NCBI GenBank assembly: GCA_938084575.1 | Contig: CALKFG010000005.1 | Span: 310,001-374,000 of the forward strand | Origin: an uncultured Hyphomonadaceae bacterium | GTDB taxonomy: Bacteria > Pseudomonadota > Alphaproteobacteria > Caulobacterales > Hyphomonadaceae | Direction of reading: 5' to 3' | Length of the DNA: 64,000 nt | In this document: piece by piece, positions 34,158 to 42,621 of the stretch | How the letters are laid out: every line of letters begins with the position of its first letter | Numbering within the stretch: the first letter of the stretch is position 1 | Made by a program: the position numbers and the translations under genes | The notes under the pieces: model-generated | Seen by the model: only the letters and a program-made list of their open reading frames with translations | Databases searched by the model: none | What the model was told of the DNA's origin: nothing

Positions 34158-35963
34158 CTAAGCCTCCAGAGCTGCGCGCTTTTCCTCAATTTCCAGCCAG
34201 TCTTCTTCTGCCTGACTTAGCTGTTCGCGGGCCTTTTGCAGGTCCTGGCTCAGTCGGTCGAAAGCCGCCTTGTCTCTTTGGTAGAGTGTCGCGTCCGCTA
34301 AAGCAGTTTGTAGTGTATTGATCTTGGCTTCCAGTTCAGGAATCTCCGCCTCGGCCTGCTGTAACCGATGAACGTCCTTATAGCTCAACTTGGATGCAGA
34401 CCGGCTGGGCCGTTTCGGCGCCTTAGGCTTATTCTCTCGGGCTGCCCCAGACCCCGACGGGCGAGCAGAGGCCTGGATCTGCATCCGGACATCACTCCAG
34501 CCGCCCGCTGTGCGCACCCATTTGCCGTCCCCCAAAGGCACAAGGCAGGAGGTTACTGTGGCGTCCAGAAAGGCCCGGTCGTGGCTAACAAGGAGTAAAG
34601 TCCCGGAAAAGTTCAGCAACATGTCTTCCAGCAGGTCAAGTGTCTGGATGTCCAGATCATTGGTCGGCTCATCAAGGACAAGCACGTCCGTCGCCTGCGC
34701 CAGCGCTATCGCGAGAGTCAGCCTGTTGCGCTCCCCGCCTGACAAGGCGGCAACCGGCTGGCGAAGCTGCTCGGGCATGAAGAGGAAGTCCTTTGCGTAG
34801 GCCGCGACGTGGCGGCTTTGGCCCTGAACCGTCAGACTGTCTCCGCCATTTGGCGCCAGCGCCTCCCAGAGTGTTTCTGTGTCAGTCAGTCTGGCACGGG
34901 TCTGGTCGAGATAGGTTACGGTCTGGGTCGTATTGCGCTTAACACGGCCACTGTCAGCCTCAATCTCTCCAAATAAGAGCCTGATCAGACTGGTTTTACC
35001 CACCCCGTTTGGTCCCACCAGGCCAATTCTGTCTCCTCGCAGGACCCTGAAGTCGAGGTCTTGAACGATGGGGGTTGTGCCGAACGCCTTGCAGAGACCA
35101 AAGGTTTCCAGGACTTTTCTGGACTGGCTGGATCCGGTCTGCACCGAGAGATCGGCTGTGTTTTGGGCCGTGGCGAGCGCCGACTGGCGCCGCGCATGCT
35201 CTGCGCGCATGTCTTTTAATCGTGCCAGCCGCCCCATATTGCGTTTGCGGCGTCCGGTGACCCCACGGGCAAGCCAGTGACGCTCGGCCTTGAGCTGGGT
35301 TTTCATTTTAGCCAGCTGTCTTTCGTCGGCCTGTTCGATTTCCTCGGCCCAGCGCTCGAAGTCTGCATATCCTTTTGCAGACTTTATGACCGCCCCATCG
35401 CGAAGCCAAAGCGTGTTTGTCGTGACCGTTTCCATGAAGCAGCGATCATGGCTGACCAGAAGCGCGGCGCCAGTGAACTGCAGGAGGCGCTGCTCAAGAG
35501 TTTCGATCATTGTAATGTCGAGATGGTTCGTCGGCTCGTCCAGCAGCAGGATGTCTGGATCTTCAGCAAACGCCCGTGCAAGAGCGGCCCGGCGTGTCTG
35601 CCCGCCGGAAAGCGTGACCGGATCCGCTGCGGGATCAACGCCGAATTCGGCCAGTTCGGCCTCCGCCCGCCACGGCTCCGCGCCCCGTGCGACGCAGAAC
35701 TCCAGGACAGATTGAAATCCCGAAAGATCGGGTTCCTGGGCAATAGATGTCGTTTCCACACCGGGCTGGCGCCAAACATCTCCCGTGTCAGGTTCGATTT
35801 GACCGGTCATGATCCGCATCAGTGTGGATTTTCCGGCGCCGTTGCGCCCAACGAGGGCCGCGCGCTCTCCACGGGCAAGGATAACGTTGACCCGCGAGAA
35901 AAGCGGCTTGCCCCCAAAGGAAAGGTCGACATCGGTCAGTCGCAGTATGGGGAGCTGGGTCAA
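34158..35963 (-). CDS. uup: ABC-F family ATPase, Uup-like
   Basis: A 601-residue soluble protein with two ABC ATPase domains (Walker A GRNGAGKST and GPNGVGKTS; signatures LSGGQTRRAALARA and LSGGERNRLTLA; Walker B LLLDEPTNHLD and LVLDEPTNDLD), a charged linker between them, and a C-terminal coiled coil (about 535-601, repeated EIPELEAKINTLQTAL-type heptads). The C-terminal coiled coil marks the Uup branch, which acts on ribosomes or branched DNA. It begins with TTG, four bases after the permease stop, so its translation is probably coupled. Confidence 0.9.
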   Translation of the reverse strand: MTQLPILRLTDVDLSFGGKPLFSRVNVILARGERAALVGRNGAGKSTLMRIMTGQIEPDTGDVWRQPGVETTSIAQEPDLSGFQSVLEFCVARGAEPWRAEAELAEFGVDPAADPVTLSGGQTRRAALARAFAEDPDILLLDEPTNHLDITMIETLEQRLLQFTGAALLVSHDRCFMETVTTNTLWLRDGAVIKSAKGYADFERWAEEIEQADERQLAKMKTQLKAERHWLARGVTGRRKRNMGRLARLKDMRAEHARRQSALATAQNTADLSVQTGSSQSRKVLETFGLCKAFGTTPIVQDLDFRVLRGDRIGLVGPNGVGKTSLIRLLFGEIEADSGRVKRNTTQTVTYLDQTRARLTDTETLWEALAPNGGDSLTVQGQSRHVAAYAKDFLFMPEQLRQPVAALSGGERNRLTLAIALAQATDVLVLDEPTNDLDIQTLDLLEDMLLNFSGTLLLVSHDRAFLDATVTSCLVPLGDGKWVRTAGGWSDVRMQIQASARPSGSGAARENKPKAPKRPSRSASKLSYKDVHRLQQAEAEIPELEAKINTLQTALADATLYQRDKAAFDRLSQDLQKAREQLSQAEEDWLEIEEKRAALEA

Positions 35964-35967
35964 GCGG

Positions 35968-36822
35968 TCACGCCTTAAGCTTGTATCCTGATTTCAGCAT
36001 CCACCAGACCCCCGCAGAGGCCAGGAAGGCTGTAGCGCCGGTAACCGCCATGCCCAAGCAAATATTGGAATTGGACACACCCAGGAAGCCATAACGAAAC
36101 CCATCAATTAGATAGAATACTGGGTCGAAAAGGGCGGCATCCCGAAACGGCTGGACCAGCACCTTGATGTCGTAAAATGTGCCTGACAGGAAGGTCAGCG
36201 GCACAATGACAAAGTTGGTTACGGCCGCCAGATGATCAAATTTGTCGGCCCAGATACCGCCCATTGCGCCCAGGGCGGCCAGAAAAATCGCAGCCATCAG
36301 GCCAAACCAGACGATCGGCCAGACATGAACGATGGTCAAACTGGCAAGTCCGCTGAAATGTATGGCCAGTGCCCCGACTATTCCGACCATGAGCCCCCGC
36401 GTAACAGCGCCAAAAATGAACCCGATGGTAAGCTCCAGTGACGACAGTGGCGGCATCAGAAAGTCGACCTGACTGCCCTGCACTTTTGAGATGGTCAGGG
36501 AGGAAGATGAATTTTGAAAGGCGTTCTGCAAAACCGACATAACGACGAGGCCGGGGGCCAGAAAATCATTATAGTTCAGACCAGCAAAATCACCGCGCAG
36601 CTCACCGCGGTCCCCGAAGGCCAGCTTGAACACAGTCATGAAGAGTATTGTCGTCACGACCGGAGCAAACAGCGTTTGCATCCAGACTTTCAGAAACCGG
36701 CCGACTTCACGTTGATATAAGGTCCAAAGGCCAAGCCAGTTCACGGCGCCATAGGTTCGGGGCTGAATAATGGTCGTCTCACCGGGCGTCGGATTTGAGG
36801 TCGGGTCTATGCTATTTGTCAT
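35968..36822 (-). CDS. ABC-2 type transporter permease
   Basis: A 284-residue permease with about six transmembrane helices and the ABC-2 signature segment (GLNYNDFLAPGLVVMSVLQNAFQNSS, then SLELTIGFIFGAVTRGLMVG, and PLTFLSGTFYDIKVLVQPFRDAALFDPVFYLIDGFRYGFLG). It resembles YadH/NodJ/DrrB exporters of lipids, polysaccharides or drugs. No ABC-2-type ATPase partner lies in the window; the adjacent Uup is a soluble ABC-F protein and not a transporter ATPase. The start is uncertain: ATG 36822 is chosen, 36831 is an alternative, and neither has a strong ribosome-binding site. Confidence 0.85.
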   Translation of the reverse strand: MTNSIDPTSNPTPGETTIIQPRTYGAVNWLGLWTLYQREVGRFLKVWMQTLFAPVVTTILFMTVFKLAFGDRGELRGDFAGLNYNDFLAPGLVVMSVLQNAFQNSSSSLTISKVQGSQVDFLMPPLSSLELTIGFIFGAVTRGLMVGIVGALAIHFSGLASLTIVHVWPIVWFGLMAAIFLAALGAMGGIWADKFDHLAAVTNFVIVPLTFLSGTFYDIKVLVQPFRDAALFDPVFYLIDGFRYGFLGVSNSNICLGMAVTGATAFLASAGVWWMLKSGYKLKA

Positions 36823-37024
36823 CGCCCACATGTAGGGTGAACGCAGGATTTTGGCGAGAGCGGATTCCTTCCACAAACAGCTACTAGATATTGATTGTCT
36901 GTGGATTGTGCCCTTCAGGATGTTGTGTTTCGATACGCTTTCAATACGATATGTAGCGTCGGGAGGAAGTTGATAGGCAACTTCTGATCAATATATAGGG
37001 GCTGTCGTAAGGCGGGGTTTTATC

Positions 37025-37549
37025 ATGGCATGGACCGAAGAGCGCGTTGAAGTACTCAAGAAACTCTGGGCCGAAGGGCATTCAGCAAGCCAGATCGCCA
37101 AAGAGCTTGGCGGTGTGACGCGGAATGCCGTTATCGGCAAGGTCCACCGGCTTGGCCTTTCGGGACGGGCGACGCCGTCCCGGCCAGTGAAACGGCCTCC
37201 GCGTCTGGCGCGGCCAAAGCCGCGGTTGCGGCCAGATGGCAGCATCGCAGCAACGAAAATATCCCGCCCGGTCGCCGAGGTCGGGCTGAAGCTGGCCGAC
37301 AAGGAGGTGCTGGTTGCCCTGCCGCCCAAGCCTCTGGCCGATGGCGAGGCGGCAACTATCCTCACCCTCCGCGACAGCATGTGCAAATGGCCGATTGGTG
37401 ATCCGGCGGATCCTCGATTTGCCTTTTGCGGCCGAAAAGCGTCAGGCGGACCGTATTGTTCGGAACATGCCAAGGTCGCTTTTCAGCCAGCTAAAAAGCG
37501 GGAGCGGAAGAAAGCCGACTATGACTATGTTCGCAAGATTGCTGGCTAG
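37025..37549 (+). CDS. gcrA: GcrA cell-cycle regulator
   Basis: A 174-residue GcrA. The N-terminal DNA-binding domain (AWTEERVEVLKKLWAEGHSA then SQIAKELGGVTRNAVIGKVHRLGLSGR, 2-47) is diagnostic. A variable linker follows, and the C-terminal sigma-interacting part has CKWPIGDPADPRFAFCGRKA and GPYCSEHAKVAF. In Caulobacter, GcrA binds sigma-70 and activates promoters with methylated GANTC sites. This gene pins the window to Alphaproteobacteria. A GATTC lies at 36863-36867 upstream. A strong terminator follows. Confidence 0.96.
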   Translation: MAWTEERVEVLKKLWAEGHSASQIAKELGGVTRNAVIGKVHRLGLSGRATPSRPVKRPPRLARPKPRLRPDGSIAATKISRPVAEVGLKLADKEVLVALPPKPLADGEAATILTLRDSMCKWPIGDPADPRFAFCGRKASGGPYCSEHAKVAFQPAKKRERKKADYDYVRKIAG

Positions 37550-37576
37550 GCCGGCAAGGCCGGCTGAAGCATTAAG

Positions 37577-37604
37577 CCGCCAGGCAGGAGCCTGGCGGTT
37601 TTTT
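37577..37604 (+). terminator. Rho-independent terminator of gcrA
   Basis: CCGCCAGGC (37577-37585) pairs with GCCTGGCGG (37590-37598) around AGGA, followed by six T. Confidence 0.92.
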
Positions 37605-37630
37605 CATGCCTTAGGCAGTTTTGCGCGGAC

Positions 37631-37663
37631 AAAAAAGAACCGCCGCTCTTTTGGAGCGGCGGT
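37631..37663 (-). terminator. Rho-independent terminator of the putative porin gene
   Basis: Read on the reverse strand, ACCGCCGCTC pairs with GAGCGGCGGT around a 5-base loop and is followed by a T-rich tract (the A-run at 37631-37636). It lies 54 bases after the gene's stop at 37717, back to back with the gcrA terminator. Confidence 0.9.
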
Positions 37664-37716
37664 AGGTCGTGGTAGCGGCGCGAGCGATCCGCTGCCGGAA
37701 ACACTGATCGTGCGGG

Positions 37717-38397
37717 TTACAGACCGCGGCTGATCGTGACGACAAAAGCCTCATCCAGATCGTCGAGATCGGTCGAGATGAAGCGGAAATCAAGGTCGAC
37801 ATACTCGCCGACCGAGGTGGTCAGGCCGATTGAGTAATCGGTGTAGGATTCGAACCCGTCATCATAGGAATCGGAATATCCGAGCGAGGCGTCAATGCCA
37901 AAATTTTCACCCAACGCTGTTCCGATCGAGCCGGAAAGGTAGCCGGCAGCGCCGGTTTCGGCGTAGAAATCGGGTGAGTAGGCATAGGAGGCGCCGACGT
38001 CAAACATACCCAGCGTCGTGCTGGCCCCGGCATAGATTTCAATGAAGTCCTGATCCGGATTACCCGGGGCGTCAGGGTAGAGATAATAAATTGCGCCAAT
38101 GTCGAGATCAAATGCCCCAACGGTCGGCGTGAAGCCAGCATACAGATCGACCTCTGTGCTTGTGCCGTCGCCGAAATCGACGCCAGAACCCCAGACGCCG
38201 ACGTAGAAGTCGTCGCTGGCCCAGTCGAACCCGCCCTGTATAGCCGGTGCCCCGTCGGCTTGGGTGAAGCCGCGGAAAACATAATCTGATGTAAGGGCAA
38301 TGTTGCCGCTGAACTCGCCTTCCGAGAAGGCAGCTGGCGCCGTGAAAGCGCCCATTGTCATTGCGAGCAGCATCGCCCGGTTCAGTGTTTTACCCAT
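37717..38397 (-). CDS. TorF-family putative porin (TIGR02001-like)
   Basis: A 226-residue outer-membrane beta-barrel candidate. The signal peptide covers residues 1-25 (ending APAAFS). The start of the mature part, FSGNIALTSDYVFRGFTQADGAPAIQGGFDW, is the hallmark of the TIGR02001/TorF group, and alternating strands (DVGASYAYSPDFY, IGTALGENFGIDASLGYSDS) run to a C-terminal amphipathic strand. Start at 38397 because GGAGG lies 7 bases upstream; an open extension of 12 codons lacks support. Monocistronic. Substrate unknown. Confidence 0.87.
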   Translation of the reverse strand: MGKTLNRAMLLAMTMGAFTAPAAFSEGEFSGNIALTSDYVFRGFTQADGAPAIQGGFDWASDDFYVGVWGSGVDFGDGTSTEVDLYAGFTPTVGAFDLDIGAIYYLYPDAPGNPDQDFIEIYAGASTTLGMFDVGASYAYSPDFYAETGAAGYLSGSIGTALGENFGIDASLGYSDSYDDGFESYTDYSIGLTTSVGEYVDLDFRFISTDLDDLDEAFVVTISRGL

Positions 38398-38564
38398 GGT
38401 ATTACCTCCGGCTTGGGTCTGTGGATCCGCCACCTATGGCCCCAAGCCGGCGTGAGGCGCCACTCAATCAGGTGCAGAAAGGGACAAAATTTCCCGGCAC
38501 GCCCTGATTTCGGGCAGACCGGCCAAAATCCGCCTGATTTGAGACCTTTTGGGCATTTCCGGCT

Positions 38565-39383
38565 TTAGCGTGCCTTTAAGGGCGCATAGTGGAGATGCAT
38601 GCCGGCATCGACCAGCAATGTTTCACCTGTGACATGACGTGAGGCATCGGTCAGGAAGAAGACAGCCGATGCGGCGATATCATCGGGGCCAGACGCAACA
38701 TTGAGAGGAACCGAGGCTGCGACGCTTGCCTCCATTCTGGCATACTGCTCTGCGTCCATGGTGTCTTTGAACCATCTCGTCCCAATGAAGCCCGGACAAA
38801 CTGCGTTGACCCGTATGGCGGGCGCAAGGGCACGGGCCAGTGACAGGGTCATGGTGTTCAGCGCCCCCTTGGTGGCCGCATATGCCACCGACGACCCGAT
38901 CCCTGTGACCCCGGCAATGGAGGAAATGTTCAGAACTGATGCCGGGCGCCCCGTGGTTTCGAAGGATTTGACCAACAGTGATTTGCAGGCCTGCATCATC
39001 AGGAAAGGACCTGCGACATTCACGCTGTACGTGTCGAGAAAGTCCTGTAGATTCAGCGCATCAAGATCAGCGTGATCCCGGGCGTGGCGCGTAATTCCGG
39101 CATTGTTGACCAGAATATCGAGATGTCCCCATCGCCCGGCTGCATCGGCAAGCGTCGCGACGCCGGCTTCGGTCGAGACATCGGCCGCGACCAGCTGGGT
39201 CTGGGCACCATGTGCCTGGCAGGCCGCAACCGCCTCTTCTGCGGCTTCCAGAGACCGGGTACAATTGATGATTACGTCAGCGCCGCGCTCTGCCAGCATC
39301 ACGGCGATTGACCGTCCGAGGCCGGCGGCTGAGCCGGTAACGAGTGCCTTGCGCCCGGACAGGTCTCTTGGTGTTTCCGTCAT
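38565..39383 (-). CDS. Short-chain dehydrogenase/reductase (FabG-like)
   Basis: A 272-residue classical SDR. The cofactor motif TGSAAGLGRSI lies at 17-26, NNAG at 93-96, Ser154/155 with Tyr168 and Lys172 form the catalytic set (YAATK), and a C-terminal GETLLVDAG follows. Asn40-Cys-Thr-Arg after the second strand suggests NADPH preference. The oxidoreductase substrate cannot be inferred. It lies between rlmH and the putative porin gene and is not obviously part of either unit. Confidence 0.9.
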   Translation of the reverse strand: MTETPRDLSGRKALVTGSAAGLGRSIAVMLAERGADVIINCTRSLEAAEEAVAACQAHGAQTQLVAADVSTEAGVATLADAAGRWGHLDILVNNAGITRHARDHADLDALNLQDFLDTYSVNVAGPFLMMQACKSLLVKSFETTGRPASVLNISSIAGVTGIGSSVAYAATKGALNTMTLSLARALAPAIRVNAVCPGFIGTRWFKDTMDAEQYARMEASVAASVPLNVASGPDDIAASAVFFLTDASRHVTGETLLVDAGMHLHYAPLKAR

Positions 39384-39449
39384 TGAAGCATCTCCGATTC
39401 AGGTGGTCAGAAGACGGCAGCCCGACGGGATCGTCAATCCATGTCGTCA

Positions 39450-39914
39450 TCACGCCTTGTGATAAGGCAGGCCTGCCAGCAGCGTCGCTGCGCGATACAG
39501 TTGTTCAGAAAGCATAATCTTTACAAGGCGGTGCGGCCAGGTTTGTGGCCCCAGGGCCAGGCAGTCGGGGACCGAGTCAGCGATGCCGCGCCCATAGCCG
39601 GCGGCGCCGCCAATCAGGAACACCAGATCCTGTTCGCCCTGGTCTCGCCACCGGCCGAGCCGTGCCGCGAAGCCTTCTGAGGTCAGGGCTTCACCCCGCT
39701 CGTCCAATCGTAACACCTTGGCACCTTTGGGTATTTTTTCCAGAAGCCGGCTTGCTTCGGCGTCTCGGTCTGGCCCGGCGGACACAGAGATCAGATCCAG
39801 GGACCGCAATCCGATCTGGCGGCCGGTCTTCCGGAACCGGTCGACATAGTCCGTGAGCAGGTCCTTTTCCGGCCCTTTTTTTACATCGCCGACGGAAATT
39901 ATGGTCAGTTTCAT
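39450..39914 (-). CDS. rlmH: 23S rRNA (pseudouridine1915-N3)-methyltransferase
   Basis: A 154-residue SPOUT methyltransferase. MKLTIISVGDVKKGPE opens the fold. DERGEALTSEGFAARL and the knot segment LVFLIGGAAGYGRGI form the SAM site, with the C-terminal LVKIMLSEQLYRAATLLAGLPYHK. Full family length. Downstream of rsfS, a usual pairing in bacteria. It modifies helix 69 of 23S rRNA. Confidence 0.95.
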   Translation of the reverse strand: MKLTIISVGDVKKGPEKDLLTDYVDRFRKTGRQIGLRSLDLISVSAGPDRDAEASRLLEKIPKGAKVLRLDERGEALTSEGFAARLGRWRDQGEQDLVFLIGGAAGYGRGIADSVPDCLALGPQTWPHRLVKIMLSEQLYRAATLLAGLPYHKA

Positions 39915-40004
39915 ATCGGTCTGCCCGGGCCGGACGCGGCATCAGGGCGGCGCCGGCGCGGACTCGACACGCCCCAGGCCGGGCCAGCGGCCGGGGACGC
40001 CGGT

Positions 40005-40403
40005 TCAGGCGTCAGACCGCACCGGGGCAGCCTGCTGATCGGCCCAGATTTTTTCCAGATTGTAAAAGGCGCGGACCTCGGGCCGGAAGAGGTGTACAAT
40101 AATGTCGCCCAGATCGATCAGGACCCAGTCGGCATTTGGCAGGCCTTCAATTTTCGCGCTGCGCCCGACAGTTTCCTTGACGGTCCGGCCAAGATGATCG
40201 GCCAGAGCGCTGACATGGCGGGCGGATCGGCCGGAGGCGATAATCATCATATCGGCAAGGGAGGATTTTCCGGTCAGGTCAATGACGGTCAGGTCTTCCG
40301 CCTTGTCATCCTCGAGCGACTCGACCAGCAGCCTGGACAGCGCGCGGATATCTTCGATCGATGCCGTACGGGCTGACGTGGTCTCGGTTTGGGGGGCGGG
40401 CAG
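40005..40403 (-). CDS. rsfS: Ribosomal silencing factor RsfS, apparent CTG start
   Basis: A 132-residue RsfS/Iojap protein, which binds ribosomal protein uL14 and blocks subunit joining. The family core is clear: SLEDDKAEDLTVIDLTGKSS then LADMMIIASGRSARHVSALADHL, and WVLIDLGDIIVHLFRPEVRAFYNLEKIW at the end. The frame holds no ATG, GTG or TTG between an upstream TAG and the internal ATG at 40250, which would delete the conserved first third of the domain. A CTG at 40403 has GGAG seven bases upstream and gives a normal length, so I take it as the start. An ATG-GAG-TAA mini-frame overlaps that ribosome-binding site. A sequencing error cannot be excluded. Confidence 0.83.
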   Translation of the reverse strand: MPAPQTETTSARTASIEDIRALSRLLVESLEDDKAEDLTVIDLTGKSSLADMMIIASGRSARHVSALADHLGRTVKETVGRSAKIEGLPNADWVLIDLGDIIVHLFRPEVRAFYNLEKIWADQQAAPVRSDA

Positions 40404-40472
40404 GGCCTTACTCCATTCTGGTTGCGTTATCCGAGCCTTATCACTTGTCGGCGTGGGACTCTAGGGCGGAAT

Positions 40473-41087
40473 TCATGGCTGTGGCGACCGGGCCCGCAGG
40501 GCGGTCGAGGAGATCGGGTTGAGTGGCGCGGTGAGCCAGGTCCAGGCCGGGGGGCGGGCCGTCAGCAGGGCCCTGGCGTCATGGCGTTGCAGGCGCGCGG
40601 ACCGATACAGGCGGGCAAATGGCGCCTGGCGCGCCGGGAGCAGGGTGCCGGGCCGCGCGACGACGGCAATCGGGATGGTCTCCGCAATCTCACGCCAGGC
40701 CTTCCAATGATGAAAACCGGCCAGATTGTCAGAGCCCATCAGCCAGACCAGCCGGGCCTGGCGGCAATGCGCCTGGACCGTGCGGATCAGGTCGATGGAA
40801 TAGGTCAGCCCAGCCTCGGCCTCCAGCCCGCTGACATGCATGGCCGACTGCCCCTCAATCGCCGCGCGCACGGCCTCCAGGCGGGTCTGATAATCTCCCG
40901 CCGCGCCCTTGAGCGGATTGCCCCGGGCCGGAAACCACCAGACCGCGTCGAGACGCAGCTGTCGGAGCGCGGTCCGGGCCACATGCACATGGCCGGCGTG
41001 GACGGGATCGAAACTGCCGCCGAACAGGCCAATCCGCTGTCGGGTGCTGGCAGCTGGAAGCTGGCGGATTAAGCGAAACCGGCTCAT
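40473..41087 (-). CDS. nadD: Nicotinate-nucleotide adenylyltransferase
   Basis: A 204-residue nucleotidyltransferase that makes deamido-NAD. IGLFGGSFDPVHAGHVHVA (19-37) is the nucleotide-binding motif, WWFPARGNPLK the substrate loop, LVWLMGSDNLAGFHHWKAW the central motif, and a C-terminal ISSTALRAR replaces the usual ISST-x-IR motif. The gene is followed by rsfS and rlmH, a common arrangement. A run of ten G (on this strand) lies 21-30 bases before the ATG. Confidence 0.93.
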   Translation of the reverse strand: MSRFRLIRQLPAASTRQRIGLFGGSFDPVHAGHVHVARTALRQLRLDAVWWFPARGNPLKGAAGDYQTRLEAVRAAIEGQSAMHVSGLEAEAGLTYSIDLIRTVQAHCRQARLVWLMGSDNLAGFHHWKAWREIAETIPIAVVARPGTLLPARQAPFARLYRSARLQRHDARALLTARPPAWTWLTAPLNPISSTALRARSPQP

Positions 41088-41107
41088 TTCTCTCTCCGGC
41101 CGTGGCG

Positions 41108-41117
41108 CCCCCCCCCC
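41108..41117. repeat. Homopolymeric tract of ten C (G on the nadD strand)
   Basis: CCCCCCCCCC followed by GGG, between proA and nadD and 21 bases upstream of the nadD start. Such tracts are prone to slippage and could change spacing in the 5' region. No phase-variable function is known for nadD. Confidence 0.7.
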
Positions 41118-41197
41118 GGGTCCTGAAGGGCAGGTCGATCCAGGACATCTGTAGGGCTGTGCCTGAAAACAGCGGCGTGATCAATCGGGACACAGGG

Positions 41198-42484
41198 TCA
41201 GGGACGGGTCTGGCCAGTCCCGCGCACGACATATTTGAAAATGGTCAGCTGCTCGGCCCCCACCGGCCCGCGCGCATGGATGCGCCCGGTTGCTATGCCG
41301 ATTTCGGCCCCCATGCCGAATTCGCCACCATCAGCGAACTGGGTCGAGGCATTGTGCATCACGATCCCGGCATCGACGCCAGCGAGAAACCGCTCGGCAG
41401 TTTCGGAATCCTCCGTCACGATGGCCTCTGTATGACCCGTCGAATAGGTCTCGATATGCTGCATGGCCCCGGCAACGCCGGCGACCAGGCGCACCGACAG
41501 GATGGCATCGAGATATTCAGTGCGCCAGTCGGCATCCGTGGCGGGCGTCATCGCCGGAACAAGCGCACAGGCGGCTCCATCTCCGCGCAGCGCACAGCCG
41601 GCATCCGACAACGCCCCGGCCAGCATCGGCAGCAGCGTCTCTGCCACGGCCTCGTCGACCAGCAAGGTTTCGGCTGCGCCACAGATACCGGTGCGGCGCA
41701 TCTTGGCATTGACGACAAGATCAACGGCTTTTTGGGGGTCGGCAGCGGCATCGACATAAATGTGGCAAATCCCTTCAAGGTGCCCAATGACCGGCACCCG
41801 CGCTTCGGCCTGAACGCGCGCGACCAGCCCCTTGCCGCCGCGCGGCACAATCACATCGATACATCCGGCGAGGCCGCCCAGCATGGCGCCGACCGCGGCC
41901 CGGTCCGCTGTTTCGACCAGTTGCACGGCATCTGCCGGCAGACCCGACGCGGCCAGACCCTGCCGCAGGGCCGTGGCAATGGCCATGGCGGAATTAAGGC
42001 TTTCACTTCCGGCGCGCAGGAGTGCCGCATTGCCGGACCGCAGGCACAAAGCGGCCGCGTCGGCGGTCACGTTCGGGCGCGCTTCATAAATGATCCCGAT
42101 CACCCCCAGAGGGGTGCGAATGCGGGCAATGTCGAGGCCGGAGGGCACCGTCCAGCGGGCGATTTCCTGGCCCACCGGATCGGGCAGGGCCGCGACATCG
42201 TGCAGGGCGCGCACAATCGCATCGATCCGGTCGCAGGTCAGGGTCAGCCGGTCGGTCATGGCCGCGCTCAGCCCCTTTAAGCGGGCGGTCTCGAGGTCCT
42301 TCTGATTGGCCGCAAGCAGCTCCGGGCGGGCTGCATCAAGGGCCTCGGCCATGGCTGTCAGGGCCTGCGTTCGGGCCCCTGGTGTGGTCCGGGCAAGGGC
42401 AGCGCCAGCGGCGCGCGCGCGGCGGCCAAGCGACCGCATCATGTCGTCCAGAGACGCGTGTTCAGAGGAAGCTGTATCGGCCAT
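41198..42484 (-). CDS. proA: Gamma-glutamyl phosphate reductase
   Basis: A 428-residue aldehyde dehydrogenase-superfamily enzyme for proline synthesis. [29 protein letters not shown] is the ProA NADPH-binding region, [14 protein letters not shown] contains the catalytic Cys, and [11 protein letters not shown] and [18 protein letters not shown] are conserved. The start at 42484 is chosen for the family length; the frame is open upstream but that part is low-complexity Pro/Gly. proB is not in the window. Confidence 0.95.
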   Translation of the reverse strand: MADTASSEHASLDDMMRSLGRRARAAGAALARTTPGARTQALTAMAEALDAARPELLAANQKDLETARLKGLSAAMTDRLTLTCDRIDAIVRALHDVAALPDPVGQEIARWTVPSGLDIARIRTPLGVIGIIYEARPNVTADAAALCLRSGNAALLRAGSESLNSAMAIATALRQGLAASGLPADAVQLVETADRAAVGAMLGGLAGCIDVIVPRGGKGLVARVQAEARVPVIGHLEGICHIYVDAAADPQKAVDLVVNAKMRRTGICGAAETLLVDEAVAETLLPMLAGALSDAGCALRGDGAACALVPAMTPATDADWRTEYLDAILSVRLVAGVAGAMQHIETYSTGHTEAIVTEDSETAERFLAGVDAGIVMHNASTQFADGGEFGMGAEIGIATGRIHARGPVGAEQLTIFKYVVRGTGQTRP

Positions 42485-42621
42485 CACCGGGATGTGGCAG
42501 ATCCGGGCGCCCGGATCAATCCCGGGGGTCGGATCCGGCCCCGCATCGGGCGTGCCCGGGCCGCGCAATCGGGACAGGGGTCCGGCTGCAGCAGGGATCG
42601 TGGTCGCGCGGGACGGACCGG

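Noticed and set aside
34158-36822. Two-gene ABC exporter (permease plus Uup as its ATPase)
   Set aside because: Uup has two fused ABC domains and a C-terminal coiled coil, the mark of soluble ABC-F proteins.
41102-42280. Forward 392-codon frame
   Set aside because: Antisense to proA, which carries all ProA motifs; high G+C creates long shadow frames.
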